Assembly (NCBI GenBank): GCA_963677415.2
Contig: CAXXFJ010000037.1
Location: 30,895-94,894 of the forward strand
DNA from: JAQUTK01 sp963677415
GTDB taxonomy: Bacteria > Bacteroidota > Bacteroidia > Bacteroidales > JAQUTK01
Length of the DNA: 64,000 nucleotides
Direction: 5' to 3'
Shown here in pieces: positions 62,116-64,000 of this stretch. The position numbers and the translations under genes are program-made. Under the pieces are notes generated by a model, which made no database searches, was not told the DNA's origin, and saw only the letters and a list, made by a program, of their open reading frames with translations. Position 1 is the first letter of the stretch; every line of letters begins with the position of its first letter.

Positions 62116-62844
62116 TTAAGCTGGACAGCAACTGCTGCAGCAAAATGATTTGATAAGGAAGAAGATTGGAACGAGGGCAAATCCAATTGCGATGATAGTA
62201 GCAACGATGTTAGAAATACATCTCAGACGTGAAAACCAGATCTTTCCATCCCATCCAATAGTTTGAAAAGCACTCCAAAATCCGTGAGTAAGGTGAAACC
62301 ACAAAGCTCCTAGCCAGATTACATAAAGGGCTACATACAGAGGTTGTCCGAAGAAGTACTGGATTAGAGCTGCTCCATCAGATGGAGATACCATAAAGCC
62401 TCCAGCAGAAACTTCTTCCAGGCCAGACAGCTCAGCAAACTGCATTTTGTACCAGAACTGAGTAAGGTGAAGGCAAAGGAATCCAAATACAATAAGGCCG
62501 AGGACGAACATGTTTCTGGAAGCCCATTCTACCTCTTTCGGTCTTGCATTGACGGCATATTTAATGGATCCGCGTGCTTTTTGATTTTGAAGGGTCAGGA
62601 TGATTGACACGAGAATGTGGATTACAAATCCTCCTGCCAAAGCCAAAGAAGCAGCAAGGGCGTACCAATTAGCGCCGAGGAATTCACAGATCATGTTGTA
62701 ACCTTCGGTAGAAAACACTGCTACCAGGTTCATTGACATGTGAAACAACAAAAATAGGATAAGCATAAGCCCCGTGATGCTCATCACAAATTTCTTGATG
62801 ATCGATGTGTTCATCAAGCTTGGAGCCGAATCATTTTTCGCCAT
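62116..62844 (-). CDS. frdC: Fumarate reductase/succinate dehydrogenase cytochrome b subunit
   Basis: A 242-residue di-haem membrane anchor with five predicted helices (from 'VMSITGLMLILFLLFHMSMN', about 20-40, to 'CISNIVATIIAIGFALVPIF', about 210-230). Conserved His residues in 'LFHMSMN', 'GGFVIHILV', 'LHLTQFW' and 'WFHLTHGFW' are the expected haem ligands. The C-terminus ends in an unusual cysteine-rich stretch (CCSSCCPA). First gene of the frdCAB operon, with its own good promoter. Confidence 0.95.
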   Translation of the reverse strand: MAKNDSAPSLMNTSIIKKFVMSITGLMLILFLLFHMSMNLVAVFSTEGYNMICEFLGANWYALAASLALAGGFVIHILVSIILTLQNQKARGSIKYAVNARPKEVEWASRNMFVLGLIVFGFLCLHLTQFWYKMQFAELSGLEEVSAGGFMVSPSDGAALIQYFFGQPLYVALYVIWLGALWFHLTHGFWSAFQTIGWDGKIWFSRLRCISNIVATIIAIGFALVPIFFLIKSFCCSSCCPA

Positions 62845-62886
62845 AAGATTTGAATTAATGTTTTTGAATTATTTGTATTGAAGGTG

Positions 62887-62917
62887 CAAAAGTAGCGGAT
62901 TTACGTCATACATACAA
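62887..62917 (-). promoter_or_regulatory. Promoter of frdCAB
   Basis: On the - strand TTG (62917-62915), a 20-base spacer and TACTTTTG (62894-62887), 43 bases before the frdC ATG. Confidence 0.75.
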
Positions 62918-62960
62918 GTGAATAAAGAAAAATTTCCATATTCTTAGTCTCTTTCCTGAG

Positions 62961-63008
62961 CATCTTTTGATCCGGTGTAGTCTTGTGAGTCACATCGGAT
63001 GAAAGATG
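62961..63008 (-). terminator. Inverted repeat after thrC
   Basis: catctttxxatccg pairs with cggatxaaagatg (62961-62974 and 62996-63008), 12 bases past the thrC end. A bulged stem without a clear T-run, so a weak call. Confidence 0.4.
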
Positions 63009-63020
63009 TTATTGGAATGC

Positions 63021-64000
63021 TTACTCTTTCATCAAAAAAGCAGCAAAGTCTTTGTATGTAGAGCTCATAGAAACAGATAGTTTAGTCCCCTGCATAAAAT
63101 AACGTAACTTTTCAGGAATCTCTATAGTCACACCAAGAATAGCATCTACCTTTTCTTTGAATTTGGCTGGATGAGCTGTTTCGAGAAATACACCGGTTTC
63201 ATCCTTTTGTAGTCCGTCCAGTAATCCTTGTATGCCGCAGGCTCCATGTGGATCACATACATATCCAAAGGAGTTGTTTACCGTTTGCATGGTGTGGGCA
63301 ATTTGTTCATCATTGTAAGTAAAGCCACTGATCTCTCTGCAAATATCTTTGTGAGAGTGTTTGTATAAATCAAGTATCCGGGCAAAGTTGCTGGGATCAC
63401 CTACATCCATCGCATTGGCCAGTGTGGATACTGAAGGGCGTGGAGAGTACTTACCTGTCTGCAGGTATTTGTAGAAAATATCGTTGCGGTTATTGCATGC
63501 AATGAAGCGTTTCACCGGTAACCCCATCTTTTTACCAAACAATCCGGCGGTGATATTGCCGAAGTTGCCACTTGGTACACACATGACCATATTATCTGCC
63601 TTCCCTGCTCTTACAAGTTGAGCATATGCATGGAAGTAGTAGAAAGATTGCGGTAGAAAACGAGCTACATTGATTGAGTTTGCAGAAGTAAGATTCATCT
63701 TCTCATTCAACGTCTCGTCCATAAAAGCACTCTTAACCAGTCGCTGGCAATCGTCGAAGGTTCCATCAATCTCTATGGCGGTAATGTTTTGTCCGAGGGT
63801 CGTAAACTGCTTCTCCTGGATCTCACTGACAAGACCTTTTGGATAAAGCACATAGACGTGAATACCTTCCACTCCGAGGAAGCCATTGGCGACCGCACTT
63901 CCTGTATCGCCCGAAGTAGCAACGAGCACTTTGACCTCTTTTTGTCCTTGTTTTCGGATAAAATAGCCCAGCAGACGAGCCATGAAACGCGCACCTACAT
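63021..64000 (-). CDS. thrC: Threonine synthase, 5'-truncated by window edge
   Basis: It converts O-phosphohomoserine to threonine using PLP. About 326 C-terminal residues are visible; the frame is open to base 64000, and the PLP-lysine of the FKD motif should lie just outside, since the visible part opens VGARFMARLL. The PLP-phosphate-binding 'VATSGDTGSAVANGF' and 'CVPSGNFGNITAGLFGKKMG' blocks are present. The Met inside GARFM is not the start. Confidence 0.95.
   Translation of the reverse strand, partial: VGARFMARLLGYFIRKQGQKEVKVLVATSGDTGSAVANGFLGVEGIHVYVLYPKGLVSEIQEKQFTTLGQNITAIEIDGTFDDCQRLVKSAFMDETLNEKMNLTSANSINVARFLPQSFYYFHAYAQLVRAGKADNMVMCVPSGNFGNITAGLFGKKMGLPVKRFIACNNRNDIFYKYLQTGKYSPRPSVSTLANAMDVGDPSNFARILDLYKHSHKDICREISGFTYNDEQIAHTMQTVNNSFGYVCDPHGACGIQGLLDGLQKDETGVFLETAHPAKFKEKVDAILGVTIEIPEKLRYFMQGTKLSVSMSSTYKDFAAFLMKE

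Overview
The window looks like chromosome from a gut Bacteroides (or close Bacteroidales relative). It carries two SusC/SusD outer-membrane glycan-uptake pairs, many Cys-lipoproteins, an RprX/RprY-type two-component system, BspA-like leucine-rich repeat proteins, and a B-type fumarate reductase operon. Many intergenic regions also carry the Bacteroides promoter motif (TTG, about 18-20 bases, then TAnnTTTG). I see no phage, insertion sequence, CRISPR array or rRNA. The genus call is inference from gene families and promoters; I could not run a search.

Region 1 (1-15,150, + strand) is one long probable operon: susC (cut by the window edge), susD, two fasciclin(FAS1)-like lipoproteins, a second susC and susD, a 533-aa lipoprotein of unknown family and a secreted MORN-repeat protein, closed by a strong hairpin. 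It has the import pairs of a polysaccharide-utilisation locus but no visible glycosidase, lyase or dedicated regulator. This is the most unusual locus in the window.

Region 2 (15,200-33,660) is mostly housekeeping: rpsF-rpsR-rplI, an alpha/beta hydrolase, a small membrane protein, RprXY, a sodium/solute symporter overlapping engB, a DUF4494-like gene, a YggS-type gene, galM behind a secreted leucine-rich repeat gene, a NUDIX hydrolase, two identical tRNA-Asn genes, a PfkB-family kinase, a tail-specific protease, an NfnAB-like pair, and tRNA-Gly and tRNA-Leu.

Region 3 (33,660-34,860) has no convincing gene. It holds a GC-rich palindromic repeat and a perfect-period 21-base tandem repeat. A BspA-like lipoprotein with near-identical 69-base repeats follows. 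Next is a - strand operon pyrE - SRPBCC protein - argH - aldo/keto reductase - Rieske-like lipoprotein, then comF/recX/prmC and ribD.

Region 4 (44,350-59,270) holds a fermentative D-lactate dehydrogenase and a loose carbohydrate-degrading cluster without SusC/D: DUF4861 plus GH2 beta-glucuronidase, GH2 beta-galactosidase, a GH95-like protein, and a glycosidase with a type-IX-secretion-like tail followed by a GH51 arabinofuranosidase. Together these suggest attack on acidic, arabinose- and galactose-containing plant glycans (inference). Region 5 (59,300-64,000) is the frdCAB operon and the 3' part of threonine synthase.
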